Shown here: positions 9,135 through 17,523 of the stretch, piece by piece
Position numbering within the stretch: position 1 is the first letter of the stretch
Layout of the letters: each line of letters opens with the position of its first letter
Origin: Sphaerospermopsis aphanizomenoides BCCUSP55
GTDB lineage: Bacteria; Cyanobacteriota; Cyanobacteriia; Cyanobacteriales; Nostocaceae
DNA length: 60,547 nucleotides
Direction of reading: 5' to 3'
Assembly (NCBI RefSeq): GCF_001586785.1
Contig: NZ_LUFH02000022.1
Location: forward strand, 1 to 60,547
Position numbers and translations under genes: made by a program
Notes under the pieces: model-generated
Database searches by the model: none
What the model was told of the DNA's origin: nothing
The model's input: the letters and a program-made list of their open reading frames with translations, nothing else

Positions 9135-9237
9135 GTAATGGGTAATTAGCAAAGGTTCTTCCCATTACCCTTCGGGTTCGTCAGTCGCTCATGAGGGAAA
9201 CCCCCAAGACCGCGCTGACTCACCAATTACCCATTAC
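9135..9237. repeat. Inverted repeat GTAATGGGTAATT
   Basis: A 13-bp perfect inverted repeat (9135-9147 and 9225-9237) flanks about 77 bp in the spacer between psaD and trpE. It could fold as a hairpin or be a remnant of a small mobile element. The outer sequence continues with AATTACC heptamer-like units, which are common in the spacers of this window. Confidence 0.6.
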
Positions 9238-9251
9238 CAATTACCTAAACA

Positions 9252-9668
9252 TTAGGCATCGTGAGTAGCTTTACCACTGAACTTAATTTGTGCAGGACTG
9301 GGGTTTTGACCAATTCTGCGGGGTACGTGGCGGACTTTTTCACGACCAGCATTTACCTTTTCAGGGAACACACCATCAGCAGGGTGAATGAAGGAAGTTT
9401 CACCGCTGGGGAGAATCCGGTAAACTTTGTAGTCTGTGATTTTGAATTTGCGGAGTTGAGCGCCTAAAGCAATGCCATACTCCTTGCGAGCCAAGTACAA
9501 CAAGTTTTCGCCCTTCAGCATTGTAGCAGCGCCACCGGTGGGCATTTCAAAAACTTGTTCTTTGGGGCTAGTCCATGTGATAGCGTACTTTTCTTCTACT
9601 TCTGCTTTCTTGAGTAGACCGCCAGTGCTACCACCAAATAGGGGGGTTTGTCCAGTTAGAGTTGCCAT
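9252..9668 (-). CDS. psaD: Photosystem I subunit II (PsaD)
   Basis: 138 residues, the normal cyanobacterial length. PsaD is a stromal/cytoplasmic-side subunit of photosystem I that docks ferredoxin. It starts [19 protein letters not shown] and contains the conserved [34 protein letters not shown] and [11 protein letters not shown] blocks. The frame extends seven codons upstream, but ATG 9668 matches the family. No clear Shine-Dalgarno site is seen, which is usual for highly expressed cyanobacterial photosynthesis genes. Confidence 0.96.
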   Translation of the reverse strand: MATLTGQTPLFGGSTGGLLKKAEVEEKYAITWTSPKEQVFEMPTGGAATMLKGENLLYLARKEYGIALGAQLRKFKITDYKVYRILPSGETSFIHPADGVFPEKVNAGREKVRHVPRRIGQNPSPAQIKFSGKATHDA

Positions 9669-10037
9669 AAGGTTAAGGTTTTCTCTCAACGTTTTTAGGG
9701 CATACTAACACCGTAACCTAACTTATATTGCGATCGCGTTATAGACTGTAACAGTTTTTAGTGTTGATATCCTACCCATATCACACAAGCCATTTTCCGG
9801 CGCAAGAGATTTTCTGGCTCGGTTGGTGGATATAAACGTTTATAAAGGCTTTTCTATATTTTACATACCATATTAACTGTTAAGCCTTCCTGGAAGGACG
9901 GGGTTTTCGACTCAGATTTTTCGATAAACCGGAAAATTTGACAAAGATTTGTGATAAAATGTAGGTACTTAATAACTAATAACTGCAATTCATCACAAAA
10001 GTAAAATTGCATGACAGATAAGTAAACCGATGTAATT
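9669..10037. other. psaD upstream region with hairpin remnant
   Basis: No gene seen. It holds the psaD promoter region and one HIP1 octamer (GCGATCGC, 9731-9738). At about 9893-9920 is the palindrome CCTTCCTGGAAGG followed by ACGGGGTTTTCGACTC, which resembles the end hairpins of IS200/IS605-type elements; no transposase is present. Confidence 0.4.
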
Positions 10038-10634
10038 ATGTCGAAAGTAGAGAAAATACTGAGTTACGCTTCTCAAACAGGTGTAATTAGAGCAAAAGAA
10101 ATCGCAGCCAAAGGTGTTCACAGAGAATATTTGAAACGTTTAGAAAACCAAGGAATACTTGTACGTTCTGCTCGTGGAGTTTACACTTTTACAGATGCAG
10201 AAATTACAGCCAATCACACCCTAGCTGAAACTGCAAAAAGAGTTCCTAACGGAGTAGTTTGTCTTCTATCTGCACTCAGTTTCTATCAACTAACCACGCA
10301 AACACCTTTTGAAGTTTGGCTGGCAATTCCTCAAAAATCTCGTCCTCCTAAAGATAATCTTCTACCGATTAGAATTGTTTATATGTCAGGTAAATCCCTA
10401 GAAGAAGGTATTGAAGAACATATCATAGAAGGCGTGTCAGTTAGTATATATTCTTTGCCTAAAACAGTTGCTGATTGTTTTAAATTTCGCAATAAAATCG
10501 GTCTTGATGTTGCGTTGGAAGCATTGCGTGAATGTTGGCGAGAGAAAAAATGCTCAATAGATGAAATATGGCATTATGCCAAAATTTGCCGAGTACATAA
10601 TGTAATGCGTCCTTATTTAGAATCACTCACATGA
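10038..10634 (+). CDS. AbiEi-type antitoxin / transcriptional regulator
   Basis: 198 residues. The N-terminal winged-helix region (SQTGVIRAKEIAAKGVHREY, then GILVRSARGVYTF) and the following AbiEi domain (PNGVVCLLSALSFYQLTTQTP) match type IV antitoxins of the AbiE system. AbiEi binds its promoter and counteracts the AbiEii nucleotidyltransferase toxin. The stop overlaps the start of the toxin gene as ATGA, the normal arrangement. The antitoxin is intact; the toxin is not. Confidence 0.8.
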   Translation: MSKVEKILSYASQTGVIRAKEIAAKGVHREYLKRLENQGILVRSARGVYTFTDAEITANHTLAETAKRVPNGVVCLLSALSFYQLTTQTPFEVWLAIPQKSRPPKDNLLPIRIVYMSGKSLEEGIEEHIIEGVSVSIYSLPKTVADCFKFRNKIGLDVALEALRECWREKKCSIDEIWHYAKICRVHNVMRPYLESLT

Positions 10635-10886
10635 CATCGAAAAAGCCTGTTAATACCGCAGCATCTATCCAAAACTGAAGTGTTTGTTAATGATTCAGAT
10701 AAGCAAAAGCAGTGGCAAGCTTTTAAAAATAAATTAAAAATAGTAGATACACCAAATTCATTTGGTGAATTAATTAACGAAATTAAAGATTTTATCATGC
10801 CACCTTGCCTAGCTGCGGCTGAAAATGAAACCTTTGACAAATTATGGTCTAGATCAGGAAAGTGGCAAGATGCAAATTTTATTTAA
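10631..10886 (+). pseudogene. AbiEii toxin remnant with large internal deletion
   Basis: ATG 10631 overlaps the antitoxin stop and encodes MTSKKPVNTAASIQN, a typical AbiEii beginning, then stops at 10676-10678. Directly after, one base out of frame, comes an AbiEii-like C-terminus (SDKQKQWQAFKNKLKI ... FIMPPCLAAAENE) ending at TAA 10886. The whole nucleotidyltransferase core, roughly 200 codons, is missing between them, with the junction near 10665-10675. The toxin is therefore dead. Strain-level comparison would fix the exact junction. Confidence 0.75.
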
Positions 10887-11174
10887 TCAAATTTCCGTCC
10901 CTATGCTTTGGGCGTAAATCACCTCAATATTGCTACCAAAATCCAATTTATCTAAGGATTCTGTGAAAAATACAAAACCCTTATACGCCGTCACATACTT
11001 ATATATTTTCGTAAAATAACCCTCACTGGTGACGATGACCAGCGGCTCTGCACTCTTGGAGAGAATATTTAAAAAATCCTCTAATTTTACACAAACGCCA
11101 GTACCCCGATGAGTGAAAATAGTCCCACCAAAAGCAGCAGGTTGAGTAGCCGCATCACCACTGTAATAAGTCAT
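10887..11174 (-). CDS. Small cyanobacterial protein of unknown function
   Basis: 95 residues, soluble, with recognisable ordered sequence (AFGGTIFTHRGTGVCVKLEDFL ends in two halves of a beta-rich fold, then LVIVTSEGYFTKIYKY). No known domain recognised. It lies 36 bp downstream of aroH on the same strand and ends one base after the AbiEii remnant on the opposite strand. It may be cotranscribed with aroH. Confidence 0.6.
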   Translation of the reverse strand: MTYYSGDAATQPAAFGGTIFTHRGTGVCVKLEDFLNILSKSAEPLVIVTSEGYFTKIYKYVTAYKGFVFFTESLDKLDFGSNIEVIYAQSIGTEI

Positions 11175-11210
11175 TTGGCGCTAATTTTTACATATATTGA
11201 CCTGCTGATT

Positions 11211-11624
11211 TTAAACTTTTGTTTTAATTACAGGCTGTGAAGTTTGTAACGTTTGGGGTAAACTCCAATCTGGACGAAGTTTAGCCGCTTGACGCAAATA
11301 AATGTGGTGAATAGTTGCAGAAGTTGGTAAATAGGCGTGAATTAAAAAGCGGATGCAGCGTTGTAGACTACCTTCAACGTGCATTTGCTGAACATCCAAC
11401 ATAGCTACACTATCCCATAAGGGACGACTGCGAGCGATCGCGGCGGGGAAAATAGCGTCTATGTCTCGTGTGACGGAAAAAGTGACGCTAATCATATCTT
11501 CAGGTTGAATCTTATTTCTTTGTTCGAGTTCGTCTAATAATTCTGTTACTGCTTCTCGAACTGCTTCCACGCTATTTTCTGCAACAGTTGTTGCACCACG
11601 AATCGCTCGCATTTGCCACTCCAC
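11211..11624 (-). CDS. aroH: Chorismate mutase, AroH type
   Basis: About 137 residues; converts chorismate to prephenate for phenylalanine and tyrosine. The AroH fold is shown by RAIRGATTV at the N-terminus, ISVTFSVTRDIDAIFPAAIAR, and the late RCIRFLIHAY block, which carries active-site Arg residues. The start is taken as GTG 11624 because AGGAGG lies 9 bp upstream; TTG 11630 would be only 3 bp from it. Together with trpE 2 kb away it draws on the same chorismate pool. Confidence 0.9.
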   Translation of the reverse strand: MEWQMRAIRGATTVAENSVEAVREAVTELLDELEQRNKIQPEDMISVTFSVTRDIDAIFPAAIARSRPLWDSVAMLDVQQMHVEGSLQRCIRFLIHAYLPTSATIHHIYLRQAAKLRPDWSLPQTLQTSQPVIKTKV

Positions 11625-11647
11625 GCGCAAAATCCTCCTTAATTAGT

Positions 11648-11768
11648 CAGTTATCAGTTGTCATTAGTCATTAGTCATTAGTCAGTTTTGATTGTTTAAA
11701 CCCTTGTAACAACTGGATTTATACTCAGAACTTGGTACTCAGTACTCGGTACTCGGTACTCAGCACTT
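11648..11768. repeat. Short tandem repeats upstream of aroH
   Basis: Two heptamer-type runs: CATTAGT/TCATTAG units near 11660-11685 and ACTCGGT/ACTCAGT units near 11735-11765. They fill the spacer between aroH and sppA. No other feature is seen. Confidence 0.7.
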
Positions 11769-11791
11769 TACCATCACTGACCACTGACTCT

Positions 11792-12613
11792 CTAAGGTCT
11801 ATATAACCACAAGGGTAAACCACTTGTAGACATTTCAAATTCCAGCCAATCAATTCCAGCCCCAATTCCTGATTTTACCTGACGACTCCCTGGTAAAACT
11901 CGACTTAACAAAGGTTTCCGTTCTTCTAGCGTATAGCAAGGAGTTTTTTCCGGATCAAGTCCGACTAATTCCGCTGTCCAGCGGCGTGCATCTTCTTCTG
12001 TTCCTAAACGGTCTACCACTCCCAACTCTAAAGCTTGCTCTCCGGTGAAAATTCGTCCATCAGCAAAGCCTTTGACTGTTTCTACAGCCAGAGAACGCGC
12101 TTCGGCTACCGTTTGTACAAATTGCTGATAGCTGACATCTATTAACTGTTGCAGGATGTTTTCTTCTGCTGGAGTCAATTCTCTATCAAAAGACAAAATA
12201 TCTTTGTAAGGGCCAGACTTAATCACTTTAAAGGAAACACCGACTTTTTCTAACAGGCGTTCCAAGTTATTTCCGCGCAAAATCACGCCTATGCTACCTG
12301 TGATTGTTCCTGGGTTAGCCATAATGTGTTCGGCTCCCATCCCGATGTAAACACCGCCAGAAGCCGATATATTGCCAAAACTAGCCACGATTTTCGTTTT
12401 TTTGCCTAACCGCTTGAGGGCGCTGTAGATTTCCTGTGAGTCTCCTACTGTACCGCCAGGACTATCAATACGTAGCAGTAAAGCCGGAAATTTCTTCTCT
12501 TCTACAGTTTTTAGGGCTTCTAAGACTCGCTTGCGGGTAGCGCCAGCGATCGCACCAGTAATTTCAATCCGCGCAATTTGTTTACGAAACTTGGGTTTAA
12601 AAGGCCAAACCAT
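11792..12613 (-). CDS. sppA: Signal peptide peptidase SppA (short form)
   Basis: 273 residues. A serine/lysine protease that degrades signal peptides and membrane fragments. The catalytic Ser is S85 in NISASGGVYI and the general base is K137 in SGPYKDIL, with the RIDSPGG block before them. It is the short form with one peptidase domain and no clear N-terminal membrane helix, so it may be soluble or peripheral. In cyanobacteria related proteins affect thylakoid antenna adjustment, which is family knowledge and not shown here. Confidence 0.88.
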   Translation of the reverse strand: MVWPFKPKFRKQIARIEITGAIAGATRKRVLEALKTVEEKKFPALLLRIDSPGGTVGDSQEIYSALKRLGKKTKIVASFGNISASGGVYIGMGAEHIMANPGTITGSIGVILRGNNLERLLEKVGVSFKVIKSGPYKDILSFDRELTPAEENILQQLIDVSYQQFVQTVAEARSLAVETVKGFADGRIFTGEQALELGVVDRLGTEEDARRWTAELVGLDPEKTPCYTLEERKPLLSRVLPGSRQVKSGIGAGIDWLEFEMSTSGLPLWLYRP

Positions 12614-12653
12614 GAGTTATGCAATCACTTATTAATAAATTTAATATATAGCA

Positions 12654-12695
12654 GGTGACAGGTGACAGGTGACAGGTGACAGGTGACAGGTGACA
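12654..12695. repeat. GGTGACA tandem heptamer, 6 copies
   Basis: Six perfect GGTGACA units upstream of sppA, the longest run of this heptamer in the window. Confidence 0.9.
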
Positions 12696-13152
12696 GAAGA
12701 AGCAGGGGGGACGGGGGCAGGGTGCAGAGGAGAAAATTTTCCCCTTTGCTTCCTGCTCTTCTGTTTGTGAAAAAGAGTGAGCAAATATGGGTTTCTTTAA
12801 ATCTTAAGGAAATTTTTAGATTTTGTATATAGTTCTATTTGCTATATTTCTTCATGAAGGAGTATGAATTATAAATTCTCATCTTTCTCCAAGACATTAA
12901 AAATTGCAGGCAAGCAAAATTTAATCACCACAATCCGGGATTGTGGAGTTAGGAAATACAAATTTGAGTATAAGCATAGACTTTAGTCTTTAGTAACTAG
13001 TGACTAACACAGTTTTTGCAGCATAATATTTAGCCATATCAAACTCTGAATCTGAGTTAGAAACAGCAACTATAGTTTGTTTTTAGGTAGATAAATTGAA
13101 CTGTAACCTATTATCACCTATAGAGAAAGCGTAATCACTCGTTATCACTTGC
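12696..13152. other. Intergenic region with a strong palindrome
   Basis: No gene recognised. The only clear structure is a perfect hairpin at 12928-12946 (CCACAATC, CGG, GATTGTGG; 8-bp stem, 3-nt loop). It lies downstream of the minus-strand membrane gene and could be its terminator, though there is no long T-run. Confidence 0.5.
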
Positions 13153-13449
13153 TTAGGAATCTATGCGAAGAATTTGGTAACGATAATAAGCATAGATATC
13201 AAATAAACCACCCACAAAACCACAGGTCAGACTAATAATCAATAGTCCATTCATAGGACTACCAGTACCAAAGGTAGCCAGAAAATGCAAAATCTGAGTA
13301 GGAATATCTTCCGTCCAGCCTTGTAAGCCAGGAACATAGCCGGAAAGGCACAAAAACACCAATGTACCGCCCACAAAAAAGATAGGAGCGATAAAACTGA
13401 AAACGGTAGTTAGGAGAAGGGAGCGGAGAAAATTAGTAAAGATACTCAT
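13153..13449 (-). CDS. Small membrane protein, unknown function
   Basis: 98 residues with two hydrophobic segments (about residues 8-38, SLLLTTVFSFIAPIFFVGG onward, and 65-85, GLLIISLTCGFVGGLFDIYA) joined by a polar loop. No domain recognised. It stands alone on the minus strand between sppA and a small inserted element. Confidence 0.6.
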   Translation of the reverse strand: MSIFTNFLRSLLLTTVFSFIAPIFFVGGTLVFLCLSGYVPGLQGWTEDIPTQILHFLATFGTGSPMNGLLIISLTCGFVGGLFDIYAYYRYQILRIDS

Positions 13450-13765
13450 TAGCAGGCAAGCTCCGAGAGTAATGTAGACGATAACAAAACATTTGCACGT
13501 CCATTTCTACAATACTGGCGATCGCTCCTCAACAGTGAATATGTCAAAAATCTTAAGTTTTCATTAAAAGAAGCAGTTAATAGTTACTGCAAATGCTGTT
13601 TCTATTTAACTCACTTCCAGACCTGGAAACCCTTGATAAATCAAGATTTTGGCTAAAAAATTTCACTTATATGTAATTAATTGCGCTTAAAATTAAGCTT
13701 AACTTTATGAGAGATTCTTTAAACTAAGTTAACGTTTGACCAACAAGTAATCAGCCATCAGCTAA
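13450..13765. other. Intergenic region
   Basis: No gene seen. It contains one HIP1-like site (GCGATCGC, near 13517) and a small hairpin CTTGATAAATCAAG near 13633-13646. The right edge is a small inverted-repeat element. Confidence 0.4.
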
Positions 13766-13891
13766 GGGACTTCCAACTAAAAAAATATTCCATCGTTTGG
13801 GTCAGCAGGGGAAGCAGGGGGCGCTGGGGAGGAAGAATCTCATACTCATCTTGGTTCTCACTCATTGAATAATTTAATTTCTGGAAGTCCC
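13766..13891. mobile_element. Small inverted-repeat element (MITE-like), 126 bp
   Basis: Terminal inverted repeats GGGACTTCCA (13766-13775) and TGGAAGTCCC (13882-13891) flank a non-coding, G-rich interior. The element is bordered by TAA on both sides (13763-13765 and 13892-13894), compatible with a 3-bp TNA target duplication as made by some IS5-group elements. No coding capacity, so it would move only with a transposase elsewhere. Confidence 0.65.
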
Positions 13892-13973
13892 TAAGACTCG
13901 TCCAAAAAAGAGATGACAAATGGCCAATGACTTTCGCTATTCTTAAAGCAGTTACCGAGTTAGCTAAAAAACA

Positions 13974-14771
13974 TTGAGCCAGACTATATCTAAATCCAGT
14001 TTAGGTGCATGGAGTCAGCGACTGCTGGCAGCGATTTTTTTGGGTGGACAAGTAATAGTTCATCTGATGAAAGGCAAAATCCATCGACGTAACACCTTAG
14101 AACAATTAGCCGCAGTTGGCCCAGACTCCCTGTTTATTGCCCTACTCACAGCTGTTTTTGTGGGGGCAGTATTTACTATTCAAGTAGCGCGGGAGTTTAT
14201 CAACTTTGGTGCAGGAAACCTGGTTGGGGGTGTACTAGCAGTAGCCTTGACAAGAGAACTTTCACCTGTGTTAACAGCAGTAATTTTAGCAGGACGGGTT
14301 GGCTCTGCCTTTGCTGCGGAAATTGGTACAATGCGAGTCACAGAGCAGATTGATGCCCTGTTCATGCTCAAAACTGACCCTATTGATTACCTAGTTATTC
14401 CCCGCATCCTGGCTTGTTTATTGATGCTACCTATATTAACCCTTCTGTCTTTAGTGACTGGTATGTTTGGGGGATTAATCATTGCCACCAACATCTACAA
14501 CCTCTCAGACACAGTATTTTTAGATTCAGCCCGTAACTTTCTAGACATCTGGGATATTTGTAGCGCCATGATTAAAGCCGGTTGCTTTGGCGTTTTAATT
14601 GCCATAATTGGTTGCAGTTGGGGCTTAACAACCACAGGAGGAGCAAAAGGTGTGGGACAATCAACCACAACCGCTGTTGTCACCGCCTTGCTAATAATCT
14701 TCATTAGCAACTTTTTCCTTTCTTGGCTAATGTTTCAGGGGACTGGAAGTGGATTAAGTTCGGGGCTGTGA
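13974..14771 (+). CDS. MlaE-type lipid ABC transporter permease
   Basis: 265 residues with five or six hydrophobic helices and the MlaE signature (VALTRELSPVLTAVILAGRVGSAFAAEIGTM split across helices 3-4). This permease family works with an ATPase and an MCE substrate-binding protein to move lipids between membranes. The start is TTG 13974; an in-frame stop lies just upstream and no ATG fits the family N-terminus (SQTISKSSLGAWSQRLL). The ATPase and MCE partners are not in the window. Confidence 0.9.
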   Translation: MSQTISKSSLGAWSQRLLAAIFLGGQVIVHLMKGKIHRRNTLEQLAAVGPDSLFIALLTAVFVGAVFTIQVAREFINFGAGNLVGGVLAVALTRELSPVLTAVILAGRVGSAFAAEIGTMRVTEQIDALFMLKTDPIDYLVIPRILACLLMLPILTLLSLVTGMFGGLIIATNIYNLSDTVFLDSARNFLDIWDICSAMIKAGCFGVLIAIIGCSWGLTTTGGAKGVGQSTTTAVVTALLIIFISNFFLSWLMFQGTGSGLSSGL

Positions 14772-14780
14772 AGGAGAAAG

Positions 14781-14822
14781 GGTGTAGGGTGTAGGGTGTA
14801 GGGTGTAGGGTGTAGGGTGTAG
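14781..14822. repeat. GGTGTAG tandem heptamer, 6 copies
   Basis: Six perfect GGTGTAG units just after the MlaE permease gene. Confidence 0.9.
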
Positions 14823-14888
14823 GCGGAAAAATCAAGTCAAAAGTCATGCATTCAAAAGTCAAAATTAAGAACTCTTGCCTTTTATCTA

Positions 14889-14923
14889 TGCCCAATGCCC
14901 AATGCCCAATGCCCCATGCCCAA
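14889..14923. repeat. TGCCCAA tandem heptamer, 5 copies
   Basis: Five TGCCCAA units, one with a single change (TGCCCCA), a second unrelated heptamer run in the same spacer. Confidence 0.85.
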
Positions 14924-14956
14924 TGACTAATTTCTTTTACCTTTAAAAAACACGAT

Positions 14957-15343
14957 ATGAACAGTTCATTAACACCTAACGCCACCGTAACGGTGGAACT
15001 CAAGCCGAGTTACAATATCCCTGTTGTCTTGGTGCTTGGTTCAATTCCACTGTTGTTAGTGCAACCCTGGATAGGAGGATTTTTCGCAGTGCTGGGATTA
15101 TTTCTGATGTTCCAAGCTGTGACACTGCGGTTTCAATTCACAGCTACTGACTTTGATCTTTATCGTGGTGAAAAGCTAATTCGGCGTTTTCCCTACCAAG
15201 AATGGCAAAACTGGCGGATTTTTTGGGATAGTGTTCCCATCTTGTTTTATTTTAAGGAAATCAACAGCATTCACTTTTTACCAATTTTATTTGACCCTAA
15301 AACCTTAAAATCTTGCTTAGAACAGCGTTGTCCCCGTATTTAG
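14957..15343 (+). CDS. DUF3119 family membrane protein
   Basis: 128 residues. Two hydrophobic helices near residues 20-50 (NIPVVLVLGSIPLLLVQPW, then FFAVLGLFLMFQAV) are followed by a beta-rich PH-like region (FTATDFDLYRGEKLIRRFPYQEWQ). This is a cyanobacteria- and plastid-associated family of unknown function. It sits between the MlaE permease and the DUF3086 gene, and its position beside plsY and a lipid permease hints at a membrane-lipid role, which is inference. Confidence 0.75.
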   Translation: MNSSLTPNATVTVELKPSYNIPVVLVLGSIPLLLVQPWIGGFFAVLGLFLMFQAVTLRFQFTATDFDLYRGEKLIRRFPYQEWQNWRIFWDSVPILFYFKEINSIHFLPILFDPKTLKSCLEQRCPRI

Positions 15344-15392
15344 TGCTGAGTGCCTTCGATTTATTAGCGTTATAGGAATTACAGTATTGTTT

Positions 15393-16643
15393 ATGAACCC
15401 AGAGGAATCTCAAACTCCAAAACCGATTGATGAATGGTGGGAAGAAACGCCAGAACAAAGTTCTACAAGTCTGTCTACTGATTCAGGATTAGAAACAGAA
15501 GCAGTACCACCATTAGATGAATTGCTAGAAGATACTGTTGTTGAGTCAGCTATCATCCCTACAGAAGTGGAAAAACAGGAAATAGTATCAGCACAGGAGT
15601 TTAGTGAAGTACAAACTGAGGCGCTGGAGTCAGAATCAGAACTTAATTCACTATATGCACAAGCGGCGCAACGAGTAGCCCAGTTGCAAGAAACAGAAGC
15701 TGCACTAAAAGCAGAAATATCTCAACTGCAAACGACTTACAAAACTCTTCAGGGACAAGTGAGTGAAACGCAAACTGCACTCTCGAAAATGGTGCAAGAG
15801 TCTCTAGCGCAGTTGGAACAACGGAAACAAACCCTGCAAATTTCTGTAGAACAACTGGAACGCAGACAAGAACGCATTAAAAACGAAATGCGAACTACTT
15901 TTGCGGGAACATCTCAAGATTTGGCAATTCGGGTACAGGGTTTTAAAGACTATCTCACAGGTAGCTTACAGGATTTAGCAGCAGCAGCAGAGCAGTTGCA
16001 ACTTGTACCAGCAACTGTTAAGGAACGAGAAAAACCAGCAGTTAAAGAAGCCAAACCTGTTGAAAAAGAACCGACAACGCTGCAATTTGCCCAACAACAG
16101 TTTCAAGATACGACAAAACAAATTCGTCGTTTAATTGACCAATATCGTAACCAGCCCGATTATTATGGCCCTGCTTGGCAGTTACGCCGTACCTTTGAAC
16201 CCGTTCATGCAGAAAGAGTCTCTAATTGGTTTTTTACCTTGGGAGGACGGGGTGCGCTGCGGACGATGGGTAGCCGCTTGCAGAATATTTTGATTGCTTC
16301 GGCGGCGATTTCGATTTTAAATAAATTGTATGGCGATCGCGTGCGGACTTTGATTTTAGCTAATAGTCCAGAACGTTTAGGTGAATGGCGACGCGGTTTA
16401 CAAGATTGTCTGGGAATTGGCCGCCCAGATTTTGGACCCGACAGAGGAGTGGTTTTATTTGAATCCGCTACAGCGTTAGGACAAAAAGCAGACAGATTAG
16501 TTAAAGCCAACCAAATGCCTTTAATTATAATTGATGACTCGGAGGAGCAAATTAGTTTAGGATTATTACAATTTCCTTTGTGGTTAGCTTTTGCTCCTGA
16601 TCCAAAAATGATGCGCGACAGAGATTTTGATGATGAATTTTAA
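15393..16643 (+). CDS. DUF3086 domain protein
   Basis: About 416 residues, soluble. The first ~90 residues are acidic and probably disordered. Residues ~90-180 form a coiled coil (repeated L/Q/E heptads, TAALKAEISQLQTTYKTL). The C-terminal half (from about 235) is the conserved DUF3086 domain (NQPDYYGPAWQLRRTFEP ... NWFFTLGGRGALRTMG). Function unknown; restricted to cyanobacteria as far as I know. ATG 15393 is preferred to TTG 15387. Confidence 0.78.
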   Translation: MNPEESQTPKPIDEWWEETPEQSSTSLSTDSGLETEAVPPLDELLEDTVVESAIIPTEVEKQEIVSAQEFSEVQTEALESESELNSLYAQAAQRVAQLQETEAALKAEISQLQTTYKTLQGQVSETQTALSKMVQESLAQLEQRKQTLQISVEQLERRQERIKNEMRTTFAGTSQDLAIRVQGFKDYLTGSLQDLAAAAEQLQLVPATVKEREKPAVKEAKPVEKEPTTLQFAQQQFQDTTKQIRRLIDQYRNQPDYYGPAWQLRRTFEPVHAERVSNWFFTLGGRGALRTMGSRLQNILIASAAISILNKLYGDRVRTLILANSPERLGEWRRGLQDCLGIGRPDFGPDRGVVLFESATALGQKADRLVKANQMPLIIIDDSEEQISLGLLQFPLWLAFAPDPKMMRDRDFDDEF

Positions 16644-16797
16644 TTAATTAAAGGGAACAGGGAACAGGGAATAGTGAATATGTAAAAATTCCAAATTAAC
16701 AACTTCCTAAATCCTGACTCCTGACTCCTTCTCTTGTTAGCATATATGCTCACTATATGAGACAATTCTAATCCTGAACTCCTGAACTTCTAAAATT

Positions 16798-17478
16798 ATG
16801 GCTATTTGGTTAACTTTGTGTGGGGCTGTTGTTGTATTAGCTTACCTAGTGGGTTCTTTTCCCACTGGGTATATTGCGGGAAAGTTGTTAAAGGGTATTG
16901 ATATTCGGGAAGTTGGTTCTGGTTCGACTGGGGCAACAAATGTATTGAGAACTTTGGGCAAAGTTCCTGGGGCTTTTGTATTATTGATTGATTGCTTGAA
17001 GGGAGTTTTCGCAATTATTCTCATTTATACTTTGTTCAATTTTGCTCCTAGTCAGAATCTCATCCCTACAACCCTAGATTTGCAATTATGGCAACCTTGG
17101 TTAGTTACCTTAGTGGGTTTAGCGGCAATTTTGGGACATAGTAAATCTATATTTTTGGGTTTTACTGGTGGTAAGTCTGTTGCTACTAGCTTGGGTATTT
17201 TGTTAGCAATGAATTGGCAAGTTGGTTTAGCAACGTTGGGAATATTTGCTGTTGTTTTTGCCATCTCCAAAATTGTCTCTTTGAGTTCTATTTCTGGTGC
17301 TGTTGCTGTTTCTATATTCATGATAATTTTCCAACAACCGTTAGCATATATTCTGTTTAGTATTGCTGGTGGGTTATATGTGATTGTTCGACATCGTAGT
17401 AATATTGAGCGTCTTTTGGCAGGTACTGAACCGAAAATTGGACAGAAAGTGGAGACAAAGCCAGAACAAACTGCATAG
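16798..17478 (+). CDS. plsY: Glycerol-3-phosphate acyltransferase PlsY
   Basis: 226 residues with five hydrophobic helices. PlsY transfers an acyl group from acyl-phosphate to glycerol-3-phosphate, the first step of phospholipid synthesis in the inner membrane. Family motifs: GSFPTGYIAGKLLKGIDIRE with GSGSTGATNVLRTLG (motif 1), GHSKSIFLGFTGGKSVATSLG (motif 2, split), and a late VIVRHRSNIERLLAGTE (motif 3). The C-terminus has a short polar tail. Confidence 0.95.
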   Translation: MAIWLTLCGAVVVLAYLVGSFPTGYIAGKLLKGIDIREVGSGSTGATNVLRTLGKVPGAFVLLIDCLKGVFAIILIYTLFNFAPSQNLIPTTLDLQLWQPWLVTLVGLAAILGHSKSIFLGFTGGKSVATSLGILLAMNWQVGLATLGIFAVVFAISKIVSLSSISGAVAVSIFMIIFQQPLAYILFSIAGGLYVIVRHRSNIERLLAGTEPKIGQKVETKPEQTA

Positions 17479-17523
17479 GTTAACAATTGATAATTGATAA
17501 TTGATAATTGACAATTGATTCAT

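Noticed and set aside
14704-15003. Minus-strand open frame with HWALGID/TPYTLHP repeats
   Set aside because: It is a translation of the GGTGTAG and TGCCCAA tandem heptamers.
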